Assembly (NCBI RefSeq): GCF_016919405.1
Contig: NZ_CP070354.1
Span: 124,001-188,000 of the forward strand
DNA length: 64,000 bases
Direction of reading: 5' to 3'
Origin: Ensifer sp. PDNC004
Lineage (GTDB): Bacteria > Pseudomonadota > Alphaproteobacteria > Rhizobiales > Rhizobiaceae
Positions 62,339 through 64,000 of this stretch are shown here, in pieces. The number at the start of each line of letters is the position of its first letter. The first letter of the stretch is position 1. The notes beneath the pieces were generated by a model. The model ran no database searches. It was not told where the DNA came from and worked only from the letters and a program-made list of their open reading frames with translations. The translations under genes were made by a program, and so were the position numbers.

Positions 62339-62722
62339 ATGGAACTGACGATCGGAAAATTTGCAGCAGCCGGCGGCGTCGGCGTGGAGACGATCCGCTA
62401 CTATCAGCGGCGAGGGTTGCTGGACACGCCACGAAGGCTTGAGGGCATCCGCCATTACGGTGACGGAGACGTCCGCCGCCTTCAGTTCATCCGGCAGGCC
62501 CAAACGGCCGGCTTCACGCTCGAGGAGATCAAGGAGCTTCTCGATCTCGATTCTGGAGAAGACAGGGAGAGAGCGCGAAACCTTGCGAAAAACCGCATTG
62601 GTGCGCTGGATGCCAAGATCGCCGAGCTTCAACAGGCGCGGAAAGCCTTGCAGCGACTGGTCGGGGAATGTGCCACTGACAAGTCGGGTCCTTGCCCGAT
62701 CCTTGCGTCCTTCGATCTGTAG
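62339..62722 (+). CDS. MerR-family transcriptional regulator, mercury-like but lacking one ligand
   Basis: About 127 residues from the ATG at 62339. The winged helix-turn-helix is MELTIGKFAAAGGVGVETIRYYQRRGLL-like (read in parts), followed by the dimerisation helix and a C-terminal loop with Cys111 and Cys119. Aligned by eye with Tn501 MerR, the second and third Hg(II) ligands are kept (Cys111/Cys119, spacing one shorter) but the first is replaced by Arg76. It is therefore unlikely to sense Hg(II) in the standard three-coordinate way; another metal or a thiol stress is possible. No merTPA genes are adjacent. Confidence 0.87.
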   Translation: MELTIGKFAAAGGVGVETIRYYQRRGLLDTPRRLEGIRHYGDGDVRRLQFIRQAQTAGFTLEEIKELLDLDSGEDRERARNLAKNRIGALDAKIAELQQARKALQRLVGECATDKSGPCPILASFDL

Positions 62723-62833
62723 CGTCGAGCCGGGCGACGGTGGCCGCCCTGCTTGCCGCCGTTGCGCTCATGCTGGCAGTCGGGACGGGTTTCACCTCAA
62801 GGTCCTGGCCCTCGCGGGCGCAGGCTGTTGTGG

Positions 62834-64000
62834 TCACCAGCCCGCAAACTGCGCGACGACGTCATCGGGAACGGCACCTGCTTCGGCAAAGGCCTGTTCC
62901 AGAACGCCCAGTGCCTGACGGATATCGGTGTCCGCGATGGTTAGTGGCGGGGTCATCTCCAGAACGTTTGCGTTCATCCCGACACAGTAGACGACGAGGC
63001 CGAGTTCATAGGCCCGATAGATGAGTTTCGCCGCTTCCGTTCGCGCTGGCGCCCGTGTTTGCCGATCGAGGACGAGATCGACGCCGCAGGCAAGACCTCG
63101 ACCGCGGATATCGCCGATCAGTTGATGTCGTTGGGCAAGCCTTGCCAGGCCGTCGCGCAGCAATTTGCCCTTGCGCTCGGCTTCCTGCGCAAGTTCTTCG
63201 CGTTCAATGGTTTCGAGAACGGCAAGTCCGGCGGCGCAGGAGATCGGGTTGCCGTGGAGCGTCTGCATGGCAAAGGCGCTGGCGCAATCAAGGATGCGCG
63301 CCGGACCGATCGCGGCGGAAAGCGGCAGCCCGCCGCCGAGGCCCTTGCCGATGGTCAGGATGTCGGGGACGAACTCCTCGTGCTCGAAGCAGTGCAGCCG
63401 ACCGCTGCGGCCAAGCCCGACCTTCACTTCGTCGCAGACGACAAGCACGCCGTATTCACGGCAGATCGCGGCAAAGGTTTTGAAAAAGCCGGGCGGCGGG
63501 ACGATCAGGCCGCCGTCTGACTGGATCGGCTCGATGAAGGCGGCGGCGAAATGTTCGGGCGCCGCCTCAAGCCGCTCCCGCAATTCAGCGAGGATCGCGC
63601 CACCCGTGGGGTCGTCGCGATAGGGGCGGTAGCGATCGGGGTAGGGCAGCAACAGCAGGCCCTCTGCCTTGGCCGCGCCCGACTGCACGCTATGCCCGGA
63701 AAAGGCCATCGAACCCACGGTACAACCATGATAGGCGCCGACGAAGGCGATGACGCCCGATCGTCCCGTCGCCTTGGTGACGGCGCGGAAGACCGCCTCG
63801 TTGGCGTCGGATCCGGAATGGCCGAACCAGACTTTGTTGTCGCCCGCCCCGGGAAAGGCCGCGAGCAGTTTTTCGGCAAGCGCCGTTGCCGGTCTGTTGG
63901 CCGCAGACAGAACGCTGGCGCCGGCGGGATTTGCCGCAGCACCGCAGACTGCCTCGACCAGCGCCGGGTGGCCATAGCCAAGGCTTGCTGCGCCCCAGGC
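62834..64000 (-). CDS. Class III aminotransferase, partial (N-terminus beyond window)
   Basis: The leftward frame is open from the right window edge to the stop at 62834, giving 388 C-terminal residues. Visible are FGHSGSDANEAVFRAV, the PLP ring-stacking GAYHGCT, VVCDEVKVGLGRSG and the Schiff-base Lys in DILTIGKGLGGGLPLS. It is a 4-aminobutyrate/ornithine-type aminotransferase. The gap to merR (111 bases) holds no supported gene. Only the first 40-60 residues should be missing. Confidence 0.92.
   Translation of the reverse strand, partial: AWGAASLGYGHPALVEAVCGAAANPAGASVLSAANRPATALAEKLLAAFPGAGDNKVWFGHSGSDANEAVFRAVTKATGRSGVIAFVGAYHGCTVGSMAFSGHSVQSGAAKAEGLLLLPYPDRYRPYRDDPTGGAILAELRERLEAAPEHFAAAFIEPIQSDGGLIVPPPGFFKTFAAICREYGVLVVCDEVKVGLGRSGRLHCFEHEEFVPDILTIGKGLGGGLPLSAAIGPARILDCASAFAMQTLHGNPISCAAGLAVLETIEREELAQEAERKGKLLRDGLARLAQRHQLIGDIRGRGLACGVDLVLDRQTRAPARTEAAKLIYRAYELGLVVYCVGMNANVLEMTPPLTIADTDIRQALGVLEQAFAEAGAVPDDVVAQFAGW

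Noticed and set aside
61474..62722. A mercury resistance (mer) operon
   Set aside because: The operator is mer-like, but no MerT, MerP or MerA is present and the regulator appears to lack the first Hg(II) ligand.
62723..62833. Hydrophobic stretch (TVAALLAAVALMLAVGTGF) after merR, as a MerT-like start
   Set aside because: The frame runs into low-complexity Arg-rich sequence antisense to the aminotransferase and lacks Cys pairs and a ribosome site; too short to support a gene.
1..64000. tRNA, rRNA, CRISPR array, IS element, integrase or attachment site
   Set aside because: None could be recognised by eye; there are no regularly spaced repeats, transposase motifs or tRNA cloverleaf sequences in the intergenic regions. 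A tRNA/CRISPR search program would settle this.

Overview
The window looks like an accessory, catabolic stretch of a high-GC alphaproteobacterial replicon, most likely Rhizobiales (Sinorhizobium/Ensifer/Rhizobium type). The evidence is dense small-molecule degradation operons, four ABC uptake systems of polyamine, Ugp and Liv type, many solo regulators, frequent TTG/GTG starts and ATGA couplings. No rRNA, tRNA, CRISPR array, insertion sequence or replication origin was seen. Species and replicon type are inference.

Layout. 1-6.5 kb: two tandem amidohydrolase-2 paralogues (the first cut by the window edge), a UbiD/UbiX prenyl-FMN decarboxylase pair, an XdhC-like molybdoenzyme maturation factor, and a fusion of a DUF3303-like domain to a sulfite-oxidase-type molybdoenzyme. 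6.7-12.2 kb: a LysR regulator divergent from a LamB/YcsF (PxpA-like) protein, a biotin carrier, a biotin carboxylase and the two KipI/KipA-type carboxyltransferase halves; together these resemble a urea carboxylase split into separate genes. 12.4-33.3 kb: a GntR regulator with two DNA-binding domains, divergent from a long + strand catabolic array. This holds a PotABCD-like importer with two ATPases, two SDR dehydrogenases, a PgdA/imidase-like deacetylase, a small MCSLCG protein, a CobW GTPase, a signal-less binding protein, an amidase, an AraC regulator, hydantoinase/oxoprolinase A and B, a GNAT and a class III aminotransferase. The combination suggests import of a cationic or cyclic-amide compound followed by ring opening, deamidation, transamination and oxidation.

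33.3-44.6 kb: small and stand-alone genes (Nudix, hypotheticals, GshB-like ATP-grasp, GNAT, L,D-transpeptidase) around a leftward Ugp-type operon that ends in a TIM-barrel isomerase. 44.9-46.2 kb: two abutting broken genes, a decayed locus. 46.2-50.9 kb: a mutarotase-like protein divergent from a PPOX flavoprotein / adrenodoxin-type ferredoxin / ferredoxin reductase set, then a ROK repressor. 51-61.3 kb: an AraC regulator divergent from a Liv-type importer joined to aldehyde dehydrogenase, SDR, ThDP enzyme and a DHAP-dioxygenase-like cupin, a complete-looking oxidative pathway for an aromatic or diketone-like substrate. 61.5-64 kb: a monothiol glutaredoxin/MauE membrane protein divergent from a MerR regulator across a mercury-type operator, and a class III aminotransferase running off the window.

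The most interesting items are the split urea-carboxylase-like module, the deacetylase/MCSLCG/CobW/signal-less binding protein module, the double-HTH GntR, and the mer-type operator driving a thiol-redox membrane protein through a MerR that appears to lack one mercury ligand.
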